From an uncultured Moraxella sp. (GTDB lineage: Bacteria > Pseudomonadota > Gammaproteobacteria > Pseudomonadales > Moraxellaceae): DNA of 10,407 nt. Below the pieces are notes generated by a model. That model saw only the letters and a program-made list of their open reading frames with translations. It did not search any database and was not told the origin of the DNA. Of this stretch, positions 1 through 6,813 are shown one piece after another. Positions within the stretch are counted from its first letter, which is position 1. The number at the start of each line of letters is the position of its first letter. The stretch covers positions 1 through 10,407 of the forward strand of contig CALAPG010000086.1 of the NCBI GenBank assembly GCA_937889485.1, in the 5' to 3' direction. The position numbers and the translations under genes were made by a program.

Positions 1-123
1 CCAATGACTGTCTCACCTTGACTAATTATTAAGAGTTTCTTAAATTTGGTAGGTGTTTTCATCATGAGCCAAAGAGCAGTGGCTAATCTGGCTGGCGCAA
101 AGCATAAGCAGTGGCATGGTAAC

Positions 124-153
124 TTGAGGTTAAGGCTTTTGGTCTTATACAAT
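124..153 (+). promoter_or_regulatory. candidate promoter for mreB
   Basis: A TTGAGG (124-129) and a TACAAT (148-153) are 18 bases apart. They match the sigma70 consensus at 4/6 and 5/6 positions and would start transcription about 95 bases before mreB. A second, weaker pair, TTGCGA (190-195) and TTTATT (213-218), has a 17-base spacer and sits closer to the gene. Nothing else in 1-253 is assignable: all three plus-strand frames at the left edge close within about 35 bases. One minus-strand frame stays open from 65 to the edge but has no ribosome binding site. Confidence 0.3.
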
Positions 154-250
154 CACCATGCATCATTACCAATCACAGCCTTTGTGTTGTTGCGATGAAC
201 GCTACTTTCTGCTTTATTTGCAGTGTTTTTTTGTTATCACTGGGAAATGA

Positions 251-1285
<1,035 letters not shown>

Positions 1286-1428
1286 CCCCTCAACTAGATG
1301 ATCTCAGCCATGTCGCCCACACTGATGGCGTTAGCGGCATTGCTGGGCTGTATGATTATTTAATTTACGCTGCCTTGTACCCTAAATTTCACCAAACTGA
1401 TCGGTGAATGCGCTGTTGGATGTTGCTT

Positions 1429-2256
1429 ATGTCGCTCACTATTTTTACCCAGCAACCCCTTGCCATCCGCAAAACCATGATTGTTATTTTTGTTGCAATT
1501 GTGCTGATGCTGTTAGATAGTAAAAATACGCTTTGGTTTCAACCTGTCCGTGATATGAGCCATGCTGCCATGCAGCCTATTTACCAAATGTCTGTCTACC
1601 CAAGCTTTTTTGAAAGTTGGCTTGGCGGCACAATGACTAGCAAAGAGGCGCTGCGTCGTGAAAACGTGCAGCTAAAAGCGGCATTGGTGCATACCAAAGC
1701 CCAGCTGCAGCAGCAAGATTATCTGGTTGCCCAGAATGCACGGCTACAAGGACTGTTGTCGGCCACAACGCCAGATCACTTTAATTTGGTGTTATCACAA
1801 GTGATTGGCACCGATAGTAACCCACTGCGTCAGATGGTGGTCATCAATAAAGGCGAAAAAGACGGGGTTACTGTTGGTCAAACGGTGATTGATGAAAATG
1901 GTATTTTGGGGCAAGTGGTCAATGTTTATCCCAATACTTGCCGTGTACTGTTGATTAGCGATGACCAACTGTCTGTGGCGGTTACCATCAAGCGCACAGG
2001 ACAAAAAGCGATTGTTTCAGGCAAAGGTAATCCGCAATATCTTGTGCTGGACTATATTTTTAAAGCCTCAGATGTGCGCATTGGCGATGAGCTGATTTCA
2101 TCAGGGCTTGGTGGGCGTATTCCAGCAGGGTTTCCTGTGGGTCGGGTGGCAAAAGTAGAAGCCGAGCAAGCGGGCGGCTATGCCAAAATTATGGTCAAAC
2201 CTGCCGCTAATTTTATCAATACTTCTTATGTTTTATTGCTTCAACAAAAAGGCTAA
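1429..2256 (+). CDS. mreC: rod shape-determining protein MreC
   Basis: MreC is a bitopic inner-membrane protein of the elongasome that links cytoplasmic MreB to the periplasmic penicillin-binding machinery. Counted from this start (275 residues), there is a short cytoplasmic N-terminus, one membrane segment at about 16-29, a coiled coil at about 68-110 rich in Glu/Gln/Leu (EALRRENVQLKAAL region), and a beta-rich periplasmic domain from about 118 to the end with the typical GEKDGV and GLGGRIPAGFPVG stretches. In-frame ATGs at 1408 and 1420 would add 7 or 3 residues. I prefer 1429 because MSLTIFTQQP resembles the usual family N-terminus and a TTGGAT sits just upstream, but the choice is not firm. 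mreD begins 11 bases after the stop, so the two are surely co-transcribed. Confidence 0.93.
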   Translation: MSLTIFTQQPLAIRKTMIVIFVAIVLMLLDSKNTLWFQPVRDMSHAAMQPIYQMSVYPSFFESWLGGTMTSKEALRRENVQLKAALVHTKAQLQQQDYLVAQNARLQGLLSATTPDHFNLVLSQVIGTDSNPLRQMVVINKGEKDGVTVGQTVIDENGILGQVVNVYPNTCRVLLISDDQLSVAVTIKRTGQKAIVSGKGNPQYLVLDYIFKASDVRIGDELISSGLGGRIPAGFPVGRVAKVEAEQAGGYAKIMVKPAANFINTSYVLLLQQKG

Positions 2257-2267
2257 CTGTCGCGATC

Positions 2268-2750
2268 ATGGGTGTGCAGCAAAAAAAATCTAATTTGCAT
2301 TTATATGGCGTGATGGCAATCAGTTTTATTGCAGCTTCGGTACTGAGTATTTATCCGCTATCTGCCAGTATTGCGTTATTTCGTCCCATGTGGATGGTTA
2401 TGGCACTGATTTTTTGGTTGATTTTTCAGCCGAATTTGATTGGTGTGGGGCTGGCGTTTGGGGTGGGACTGATTGCCGATTGCCTAACGGATAGCCGTCT
2501 TGGTCAGCAAGCCTTATGCGCGGCAGTGATGGCGTTTTTTATTAAGTTTGTGAGTGGCTACCTGCGCCAATTGTCGGCAAATTTGGTGTGGTTATTGGCG
2601 GCGGCTTGTTTGCTGTTGTATCAAACAACACTGATTATTTTACATTTATTCACCCAAGCGGTGTTTGTGCCACAACTGCTGTATGCGGTTGGTGTCAGTG
2701 CACTTATTTGGCCGCTTTTGGTTGCTTTATTAACTCGCTACACGCGTTAA
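2268..2750 (+). CDS. mreD: rod shape-determining protein MreD
   Basis: MreD is a small polytopic inner-membrane protein that works with MreC and RodA/PBP2 in cell-wall elongation. The 160-residue product is almost entirely hydrophobic, with about five membrane segments (roughly 13-30, 36-53, 57-72, 83-97, 105-128 and a last one near 135-155, two of which may be merged). Family landmarks are visible: the FRPMW motif at 38-42 preceding a transmembrane helix, and a G-L-I-A-D-C-L-T-D stretch at 67-75 followed by LGQQAL, the conserved acidic loop of MreD. Length matches the family (about 160). It lies 11 bases behind mreC and 9 bases ahead of maf, so translation is probably coupled, and the ribosome binding site before its ATG is poor. 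The assignment rests on context plus these motifs. Confidence 0.92.
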   Translation: MGVQQKKSNLHLYGVMAISFIAASVLSIYPLSASIALFRPMWMVMALIFWLIFQPNLIGVGLAFGVGLIADCLTDSRLGQQALCAAVMAFFIKFVSGYLRQLSANLVWLLAAACLLLYQTTLIILHLFTQAVFVPQLLYAVGVSALIWPLLVALLTRYTR

Positions 2751-2759
2751 GAAATAGCT

Positions 2760-3398
2760 ATGTTTAGTTTTCCAGCATTTAATTTGTCAGCGGCTATGCC
2801 GATTATTTTGGCGTCTACTTCGCCAAGGCGGCGTGAATTATTGCAGCAAGTGGCGGTGGCGCATACTTGTGTGTCCCTCAATATTGATGAACGTCAGCAG
2901 CCACAAGAGTTGGCACTAGACTATATTCAAAGAATGGTCAGTCAAAAAGCCCAAGCGGCACTGGGCAGTTTGCCAGATAACATAAACCAAGCGGTCATTA
3001 TCACGGCGGATACCATTGGCGTGTTGGCAAATGGCACAGTGCTACAAAAACCCACGGATTTTGCCGATGCCTGCGTCATGTGGCAACAAATGAGTGCTAG
3101 CACCCACCAAGTATGGACAGCGGTTCAAGTGAGCCGCGTGGAGCCAGTGGAAAGCAAGAAGCAGCTAGTATGGCAAAAACAAACAACGGTTGCCACGGCG
3201 GTGACTTTTATTGAGTTAAACCATGATATGATGCAGCGTTATTGGCAAAGTGGTGAACCTGCCGATAAAGCGGGTGGCTATGCCATTCAAGGATTGGGCG
3301 CGGCATGGGTCAAAACTATCAACGGCAGCTATAGCAATGTGGTAGGGTTGCCATTGGTTGAGACGTTGCAGCTGATTGAGGAGGCTATGACGTCATGA
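2760..3398 (+). CDS. maf: Maf-family nucleotide pyrophosphatase (YhdE type, dTTP/UTP pyrophosphatase)
   Basis: Maf proteins hydrolyse non-canonical or selected nucleoside triphosphates to the monophosphate and pyrophosphate, and are linked to house-cleaning and cell-division arrest. The ASTSPRRRELL motif (18-28), the catalytic-Asp region TADTIG with D84, K97 in the LQKPTD stretch, and the C-terminal GEPADKAGGYAIQGLG / NGSYSNVVGLPLVE block are all present. The last block is of the YhdE (dTTPase/UTPase) kind rather than the YceF (7-methyl-GTP) kind. The start is uncertain. The ATG at 2760 gives 212 residues and 12 extra N-terminal ones, while the ATG at 2796 would place the motif nearer the N-terminus, as in most homologues. 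Neither has a strong ribosome binding site. It follows mreD by 9 bases as the last gene of the mre unit, and rng (RNase G), often next in relatives, is absent here. Confidence 0.93.
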   Translation: MFSFPAFNLSAAMPIILASTSPRRRELLQQVAVAHTCVSLNIDERQQPQELALDYIQRMVSQKAQAALGSLPDNINQAVIITADTIGVLANGTVLQKPTDFADACVMWQQMSASTHQVWTAVQVSRVEPVESKKQLVWQKQTTVATAVTFIELNHDMMQRYWQSGEPADKAGGYAIQGLGAAWVKTINGSYSNVVGLPLVETLQLIEEAMTS

Positions 3399-3411
3399 GG
3401 TATATGCATAC

Positions 3412-3449
3412 AAAAGCCGTACGGGTGTTGACCCATACGGCTTTTTTTT
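3412..3449. terminator. rho-independent terminator between maf and yqeY (probably bidirectional)
   Basis: AAAAGCCGTA-C-GGG (3412-3425) pairs with CCC-A-TACGGCTTTT (3432-3445) around a TGTTGA loop, with one C/A mismatch. Eight T residues follow on the plus strand. On the minus strand the hairpin is followed by a shorter run of four T residues. It sits between the convergent stops of maf (3398) and yqeY (3464), so it likely ends the mre-maf transcript and also helps end the opposing one. Confidence 0.9.
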
Positions 3450-3463
3450 GCCAAGTCGAATGC

Positions 3464-3925
3464 TTACGCTAATTTGGCTTTAACCAATTTTGACAAGAGG
3501 GCGGGGTCAGCGCGTCCCGCGGTTTTGACTTTGAGGGCATTCATCACGCTACCCATCTGCTGCATGGAAGTGGCGCCTTGCGCGGCAATCTCTGCTTCAA
3601 CCAAGGCAGTCACTTCATCTTCACTCATGGCTTGTGGCAAAAACTGGCTGATGACATCAATTTCAAATTGCTCTTTTTGTGCCAAATCTTCCCGCCCATT
3701 GGCAGCAAAAATTGCCAAAGATTCTTGGCGCTGTTTGACTTGTTTTTGCAAAATTTCTAACACGCCTGCATCTTCTAATGAAATTTGACGGTCAATTTCA
3801 ATTTGTTTAATGACGGCTTGCACGTTACGCAGTACTTTCACTTTTTCAAGCTCGCGCGCTTTCATTGCGGTTTTGACCACATCGGTCAAGGTGTCTTTTA
3901 ATGAGATTGTGGGTAATGAGGTCAT
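3464..3925 (-). CDS. yqeY: GatB/YqeY domain-containing protein
   Basis: This is a small soluble alpha-helical protein of the YqeY family, related to the C-terminal tRNA-binding tail domain of GatB/GatE amidotransferase subunits. Its exact role is not established. From this start it has 153 residues, close to the family's usual 148 or so. Family landmarks are the KDTLTDVVKTAMKAR helix near residue 10, KQIEIDRQ near 40, LQKQVKQRQES near 59, FLPQAMSEDEV near 95 and the C-terminal MGSVMNALK...GRADPALLSKLVK. A longer frame could start at 3976, but its extra 17 residues (MAYPCCSSHFF...) do not look like the family. The ATG at 3925 has a good AGGAAG 9 bases upstream. It lies downstream of rpsU on the same strand, separated by a terminator, so it is probably expressed partly by read-through or from its own promoter. 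Confidence 0.9.
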   Translation of the reverse strand: MTSLPTISLKDTLTDVVKTAMKARELEKVKVLRNVQAVIKQIEIDRQISLEDAGVLEILQKQVKQRQESLAIFAANGREDLAQKEQFEIDVISQFLPQAMSEDEVTALVEAEIAAQGATSMQQMGSVMNALKVKTAGRADPALLSKLVKAKLA

Positions 3926-3934
3926 GGGGTTTTT

Positions 3935-3940
3935 CTTCCT
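3935..3940 (-). promoter_or_regulatory. ribosome binding site deciding the yqeY start
   Basis: On the minus strand this reads AGGAAG (within TAAGGAAG), 9 bases before the ATG at 3925. The more upstream in-frame ATG at 3976 has no comparable site, which supports the shorter protein. Confidence 0.7.
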
Positions 3941-4016
3941 TACAAAAAAATGGCTAGAGCAGCACGGGTATGCCACTTAATGAAGCTGCCTAAAAATATC
4001 ACATCAAACATTGCAT

Positions 4017-4046
4017 AAAAAAAGCCACTTATACAAAGCGGCTTTT
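4017..4046 (-). terminator. rho-independent terminator of rpsU
   Basis: Read on the minus strand, AAAAGCCGC and GTGGCTTTT form a stem of about 10 pairs (one G-T) around a short AT-rich loop, followed by a run of seven T residues (4017-4023). It begins about 40 bases after the rpsU stop and lies between rpsU and yqeY, so most rpsU transcripts should end here. Confidence 0.88.
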
Positions 4047-4087
4047 GGTATTTACTGTCATTTGGTTGTCTTGCGACAAGTCACCAA

Positions 4088-4303
4088 TTAGTAAAGACGA
4101 GTTGTGCGTACTGATTCACGTGACATTTTCTTTTTGTAACGTTTTACCGCGGCAGCTTTTTTGCGTTTACGTTCTTGAGTCGGTTTCTCATAGAATTCGT
4201 GTTTACGTACATCTGCTAAAATACCTGCTTTCTCACAAGCACGCTTAAAACGACGAATGGCGATATCAACGGGTTCGTTCTCTTTAACCTTTACTGCTGG
4301 CAT
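4088..4303 (-). CDS. rpsU: 30S ribosomal protein S21 (bS21)
   Basis: bS21 is a small basic protein of the 30S subunit platform, near the anti-Shine-Dalgarno end of 16S rRNA, needed for efficient initiation. The 71-residue sequence is a textbook match: [13 protein letters not shown] at the N-terminus, [13 protein letters not shown], the [14 protein letters not shown] stretch (here [10 protein letters not shown]), and a strongly basic tail ending RTTRLY. A strong AAGGAGT ribosome binding site lies 7 bases before the ATG and is itself flanked by a short AGAC/GTCT inverted repeat. In many gammaproteobacteria rpsU precedes dnaG and rpoD, or faces tsaD. Here it is followed by yqeY and faces a cytochrome gene, so dnaG, rpoD and tsaD are not in this window. 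It probably has its own promoter within 4344-4550. Confidence 0.98.
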   Translation of the reverse strand: MPAVKVKENEPVDIAIRRFKRACEKAGILADVRKHEFYEKPTQERKRKKAAAVKRYKKKMSRESVRTTRLY

Positions 4304-4322
4304 GTAGACTCCTTAGGTCTGG

Positions 4323-4343
4323 GCTTATTCACCATGAATAAGC
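4323..4343 (-). repeat. perfect hairpin in the rpsU leader
   Basis: GCTTATTC (4323-4330) and GAATAAGC (4336-4343) are perfect complements around a five-base loop. On the minus strand the hairpin ends 19 bases before the start of the rpsU start codon region and about 8 bases before its ribosome binding site. No T-run follows, so it is not an intrinsic terminator. It is more likely an RNA structure in the 5' leader or an operator. Confidence 0.6.
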
Positions 4344-4533
4344 AAAATTAATAGGCAAGGGACATTAATCTGGCTGTATAGTACATTATTAGCCCATCAG
4401 CCTACGACAAGGCATCAGCTCAGATTAGCATAGACTTAACTTGGCACTAGGCGTAAATTAAGCTAAAAAATAGGCACGAATTCTAACCAAATATTGCGTA
4501 TAAGTCAATGATAAATGCGTTAATTTGATTGCA

Positions 4534-4569
4534 TGAGGCAAGATGATAGTTAAAATAAGCACTGCCTCA
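4534..4569. repeat. spaced inverted repeat TGAGGCA/TGCCTCA
   Basis: TGAGGCA (4534-4540) and TGCCTCA (4563-4569) are exact reverse complements separated by 22 bases, in the middle of the rpsU-cytochrome intergenic region. No T-run follows on either strand, so a terminator is unlikely. It may be an operator or the base of a leader structure, or chance. Confidence 0.35.
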
Positions 4570-4838
4570 CATAGCCGCTGTGGTTATTTGGATAGATTTC
4601 AATGATTGCAGTAATGATTTAGCCGCCAACATTTAATTTACTATTTTATTAGCATCGTAGTAATGATAATATAGCGTTAACAAAAGATAGCTAAAAATGC
4701 GTTTATTAAAATCCGCCCACCCTTTTGCCCGTAACGTCCAGCAAAATTGAGCTACCCGCAAGATGACAAGCCAAGGTGATCAGTGGTTTTGAGAGCAACG
4801 TGAGATCCTCTTTTACGATTATTTAGAAGGAAAAGATA

Positions 4839-5366
4839 ATGCGATATTTATCAAAACGTAGTGTAACGCTAGCAAGCTGCATCGTTGCGATGGGCTTGAG
4901 CCTAACCGCCTGTAATAAGCACGAAACTGCCGAAGAACACCAGCCTACTGAAGAAATCGCTGCACAGCAAAGTGAAATTGCGCGTGCCAACAATCCAGCC
5001 CCTGTGTCAAAAGAAAAAGCCAGCCCAGCTGCCGCATTTGCTGCCGCCCCAGCTGCTGCTAGTGGCACCGCCCCTGCCGATACTAATACTGCCACCGCTG
5101 CTGCTGCACCTGCAGGTGATGCAGGCGAAAAACTATATGCCAGTGTTTGCAAAACCTGTCATGAAGGTGGGTTGATGGGCGCGCCTAAATTTGGCGACAA
5201 AGCGTCATGGCAACCTCGTATTGCCCAAGGCAAAGAAACTCTATACAAACACGCCATTGGCGGTTTTCAAGGCAAAAATGGTGTGATGCCAGCAAAAGGT
5301 GGTAGCACGGCATCGGATGATGAGGTCAAAGCCGCTGTGGATTATATGGTATCAAAAGCAAGTTAA
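4839..5366 (+). CDS. cytochrome c5-family monoheme lipoprotein
   Basis: This is a monoheme c-type cytochrome that likely carries electrons in the periplasm between a quinol- or c-oxidising complex and a terminal oxidase. Residues 1-24 form a lipoprotein signal with a lipobox LTAC and the lipidated Cys25. Residues 26 to about 92 are a low-complexity Ala/Pro/Thr/Glu linker, and about 93-175 is the cytochrome domain. The heme motif CKTCH is at 104-108 (His108 proximal ligand), and Met150 in GVMPAKGG is the expected distal ligand. The region between (GLMGAPKFGDKASWQPRI...LYKHAIGGFQG) is strongly c5-like. A good AGAAGGA ribosome binding site lies 8 bases before the ATG. It is a single-gene unit ended by the 5422-5451 terminator. 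Most c5 proteins of Pseudomonas are soluble or weakly bound, so the lipid anchor plus long tether is the notable part. Confidence 0.93.
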   Translation: MRYLSKRSVTLASCIVAMGLSLTACNKHETAEEHQPTEEIAAQQSEIARANNPAPVSKEKASPAAAFAAAPAAASGTAPADTNTATAAAAPAGDAGEKLYASVCKTCHEGGLMGAPKFGDKASWQPRIAQGKETLYKHAIGGFQGKNGVMPAKGGSTASDDEVKAAVDYMVSKAS

Positions 5367-5421
5367 ATCCAAGCCGAACCAAACCCAAGCTAGGTCAACT
5401 AGATAGACCGCACTAACCAAT

Positions 5422-5451
5422 AAAACCAGTCAAATACTTTGACTGGTTTTT
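5422..5451 (+). terminator. strong rho-independent terminator after the cytochrome c5 gene
   Basis: AAAACCAGTCAAA and TTTGACTGGTTTT form a perfect 13-pair stem with a TAC loop (5422-5450), followed by further T residues. It lies 55 bases after the cytochrome stop. The symmetric A and T flanks mean it could also act on the minus strand, but no gene there needs it. Confidence 0.93.
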
Positions 5452-5478
5452 CTATGGAAGATGGGGAATAATACGTTT

Positions 5479-5508
5479 TTTACCATGCTTTAATTTCATA
5501 TGTTTAAT
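5479..5508 (+). promoter_or_regulatory. candidate promoter for ybaK
   Basis: TTTACC (5479-5484) and TTTAAT (5503-5508) are separated by 18 bases and match the sigma70 boxes at 4/6 and 5/6. They lie just downstream of the preceding terminator and would give a leader of about 17 bases that contains the GAGAG ribosome binding site. Because a strong terminator precedes ybaK, some promoter must lie in this stretch. Confidence 0.3.
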
Positions 5509-5531
5509 TTGATTTTGATAGAGAGTCGCTT

Positions 5532-6005
5532 ATGACCCCTGCCATCAACCTTGCCAAAAAACTCAAAATCTCTTTTACCCTTCATGAGTATTCTCATGAT
5601 GCCAATAGCGAAAGTTATGGTCTTGAGGCAGCAGAGAAGCTACAAGTGGACGCCAGTCAGGTTTTTAAGACCTTGGTCGTACAAGATGAACAAGATAAAT
5701 TGGCAGTGGCGGTATTGCCAGTGGCAAACCTACTCAACCTAAAAAAAATGGCAAAAGCCATGGGTAGTAAAAAAGTACATATGGCAGATCCTAAACTGGT
5801 AGAACGCACGACAGGTTATGTGCTAGGCGGTGTCAGCCCACTTGGGCAAAAAAAACGGCTGCCCACCATAATCCACACAACAGCCTCACAGCACCTAACG
5901 ATTTTTTGCAGTGGTGGCAGGCGTGGGTTAGAAATTGAACTAAGTCCAGTAGATTTGGCAAAGGCAATCAATGCCCAGTTTTTTGATATTATCCAAGATG
6001 ACTAA
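5532..6005 (+). CDS. ybaK: Cys-tRNA(Pro)/Cys-tRNA(Cys) deacylase YbaK
   Basis: YbaK is a free-standing trans-editing enzyme of the INS/ProX/YbaK superfamily. In the cytoplasm it hydrolyses Cys mischarged onto tRNA(Pro) by prolyl-tRNA synthetase. The 157-residue length is typical. The essential lysine of the family, K46 in Haemophilus influenzae YbaK, is present at exactly position 46 in QVFKTLVV. The rest also fits: FTLHEYSHD near the N-terminus, VAVLPVANLLNLKKMAKAMGSKKV in the middle, and GGVSPLGQKKRLPTIIH with SGGRRGLEIELSPVDLAKAI at the C-terminus. This family is rich in paralogues (ProX, YeaK, EbsC), and the C-terminal block favours YbaK. It stands alone between a terminator and a small isomerase gene 70 bases downstream, with which it may be co-transcribed. 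Confidence 0.93.
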   Translation: MTPAINLAKKLKISFTLHEYSHDANSESYGLEAAEKLQVDASQVFKTLVVQDEQDKLAVAVLPVANLLNLKKMAKAMGSKKVHMADPKLVERTTGYVLGGVSPLGQKKRLPTIIHTTASQHLTIFCSGGRRGLEIELSPVDLAKAINAQFFDIIQDD

Positions 6006-6075
6006 TTAGCGGCACTCATTAGCGACCAAGCCAATTAAGCATTCAGTAACTACAGTCACTATAGAAAGGATTCAT

Positions 6076-6447
6076 ATGCCACATATTATTATTGAAGTGA
6101 GTGATGACAAGCTCATTTGCCACCCTGAGCAGCTACTGGCAAGTATCAACCAAAGTTTGTGGCAATCCAATCACTTTAAACAGCCAACAGAAATCAAAAC
6201 GCGGTTGTATACTGCAGCGCATGCCTTATCAGGCGTAGCGGCAGATGATCATCAAGCGTTTATCATGGTGCATTTTTATCTGTTGGCAGGGCGTGATGAT
6301 GCCACGATTAGGCATTTGAACCAAACAATCGCCCAAACCATTCATCAACATATGGCGGTGATAGAGTCATATCAGTCAAAAGCAAAACTACAAATCTGCG
6401 TCAATTCTACCGAGCTTAGTAACAATTATGTAAAACAACTATTTTAA
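6076..6447 (+). CDS. 5-carboxymethyl-2-hydroxymuconate isomerase-like tautomerase
   Basis: This resembles CHMI (HpaF type, tautomerase/MIF superfamily), which isomerises 5-carboxymethyl-2-hydroxymuconate in homoprotocatechuate (4-hydroxyphenylacetate) breakdown and uses the amino-terminal proline as general base. The start MPHIIIEVSDD places Pro at position 2, to become Pro1 after Met removal, and matches the family N-terminus. FIMVHFYLLAGRDDATIRHLNQTIAQ in the middle corresponds to the conserved central helix/strand block. Its 123 residues are close to the usual 126. A clear AAAGGA ribosome binding site lies 6 bases before the ATG. None of the other pathway genes (hpaB, hpaC, hpaD, hpaE, hpaG, hpaH) is visible nearby, so its real substrate here is uncertain and the name should be read as family membership only. 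ybaK precedes it by 70 bases with no terminator visible between. Confidence 0.85.
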   Translation: MPHIIIEVSDDKLICHPEQLLASINQSLWQSNHFKQPTEIKTRLYTAAHALSGVAADDHQAFIMVHFYLLAGRDDATIRHLNQTIAQTIHQHMAVIESYQSKAKLQICVNSTELSNNYVKQLF

Positions 6448-6483
6448 ACTGCGTTAAAAATAATACACATTTTTTGAACAATG

Positions 6484-6514
6484 AGGCAAAAAGTCGCGGG
6501 TTTTGCCTTATAAT
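6484..6514 (+). promoter_or_regulatory. inverted repeat abutting a perfect TATAAT
   Basis: AGGCAAAA (6484-6491) and TTTTGCCT (6501-6508) form a perfect 8-base inverted repeat around a 9-base loop, followed directly by TATAAT (6509-6514). No good -35 box is found at the normal 16-18-base distance, where the left arm of the repeat lies. This geometry suits an operator overlapping an activator-dependent or repressed promoter. No T-run follows, so it does not read as a terminator. If it is the fadBA promoter, the leader would be about 295 bases long. Confidence 0.4.
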
Positions 6515-6740
6515 AGCCAAGAATTTTTGGATTATATTGCCCATTAACCATATGCTATGGGTATTAATTATCTGGTTGCAACTGATAACGGCCTAAAACG
6601 CGCATAAGATCACTGGCGGCTGTGACGCGCCGGATGCCATATCAAGATGACTAAACAGTCACTTGCGTTGTTCTCATCCACTAACAAACATAGTAAACTA
6701 TTGAAGATTTTGTTTTGTGGGCAATGTGTCAAAAATTCTC

Positions 6741-6763
6741 AAAACATCATGACAAAACATCAT
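6741..6763. repeat. 10-base direct repeat upstream of fadB
   Basis: AAAACATCAT occurs at 6741-6750 and again at 6754-6763, a 13-base period, 50 bases before the fadB start codon. It could be a paired protein-binding site, or a chance product of AT-rich sequence. Confidence 0.4.
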
Positions 6764-6813
6764 TTTTTAACGATTTTTCCCGTTGTTTTTCAACATAACT
6801 CAAGGAGTTAGCA

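Larger units (their letters stand above)
4304..4838. other. gene-free intergenic region between divergent rpsU and the cytochrome c5 gene
   Basis: This stretch of 535 bases is AT-rich and has no convincing open frame on either strand. It must contain the two divergent promoters. On the rpsU side, a TTGTCG and a TAATGT with a 16-base spacer on the minus strand (about 4385-4412) are a weak candidate. On the cytochrome side, TTGAGA (4789-4794) with TACGAT (4814-4819) is a weak match with a long 19-base spacer. Structured elements are the rpsU leader hairpin at 4323-4343 and an inverted repeat at 4534-4569. I looked for an FNR/Anr box (TTGAT-N4-ATCAA) ahead of the cytochrome and saw none. I recognise no RNA gene. 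Confidence 0.6.
6448..6813. other. fadBA upstream regulatory region
   Basis: This stretch of 366 bases has no convincing gene. It holds the presumed fadBA promoter, the inverted repeat and TATAAT at 6484-6514, a short CCATA-TGC-TATGG palindrome near 6548-6560 inside a TTAA...TTAA flank, and a 10-base direct repeat at 6741-6763. Small open frames here are very short (about 16 codons) and lack ribosome binding sites. No intrinsic terminator for the preceding isomerase gene is evident. On the minus strand, TTGCCT and TATTAT with an 18-base spacer (6460-6489) could form a promoter pointing back over the isomerase gene, but this is a weak observation. Confidence 0.55.

Noticed and set aside
1..65. 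Minus-strand open frame beginning ATG-ATG at 65 and running off the left edge (MMKTPTKFKKLL...).
   Set aside because: It is only 21 codons long, has no ribosome binding site and does not resemble GatC, the gene I considered as a possible divergent neighbour of mreB.
64..198. Plus-strand 44-codon frame starting at the ATG at 64.
   Set aside because: It has no ribosome binding site and no recognisable composition or motif, and it overlaps the candidate mreB promoter.
1298..1363. 21-codon hydrophobic frame between mreB and mreC as a possible small membrane protein.
   Set aside because: No ribosome binding site precedes it and nothing else supports translation, so I kept it only as a remark.
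4045..4248. Plus-strand frame opposite rpsU.
   Set aside because: It is antisense to rpsU, which is certain, and overlaps the rpsU terminator region.
4533..6489. The 9-mer ATGAGGCAA occurs in both large intergenic regions (4533 and 6481), each time as part of an inverted repeat.
   Set aside because: Two stretches of about 500 and 360 bases are expected to share roughly one 9-mer by chance, and the right-hand arms differ.
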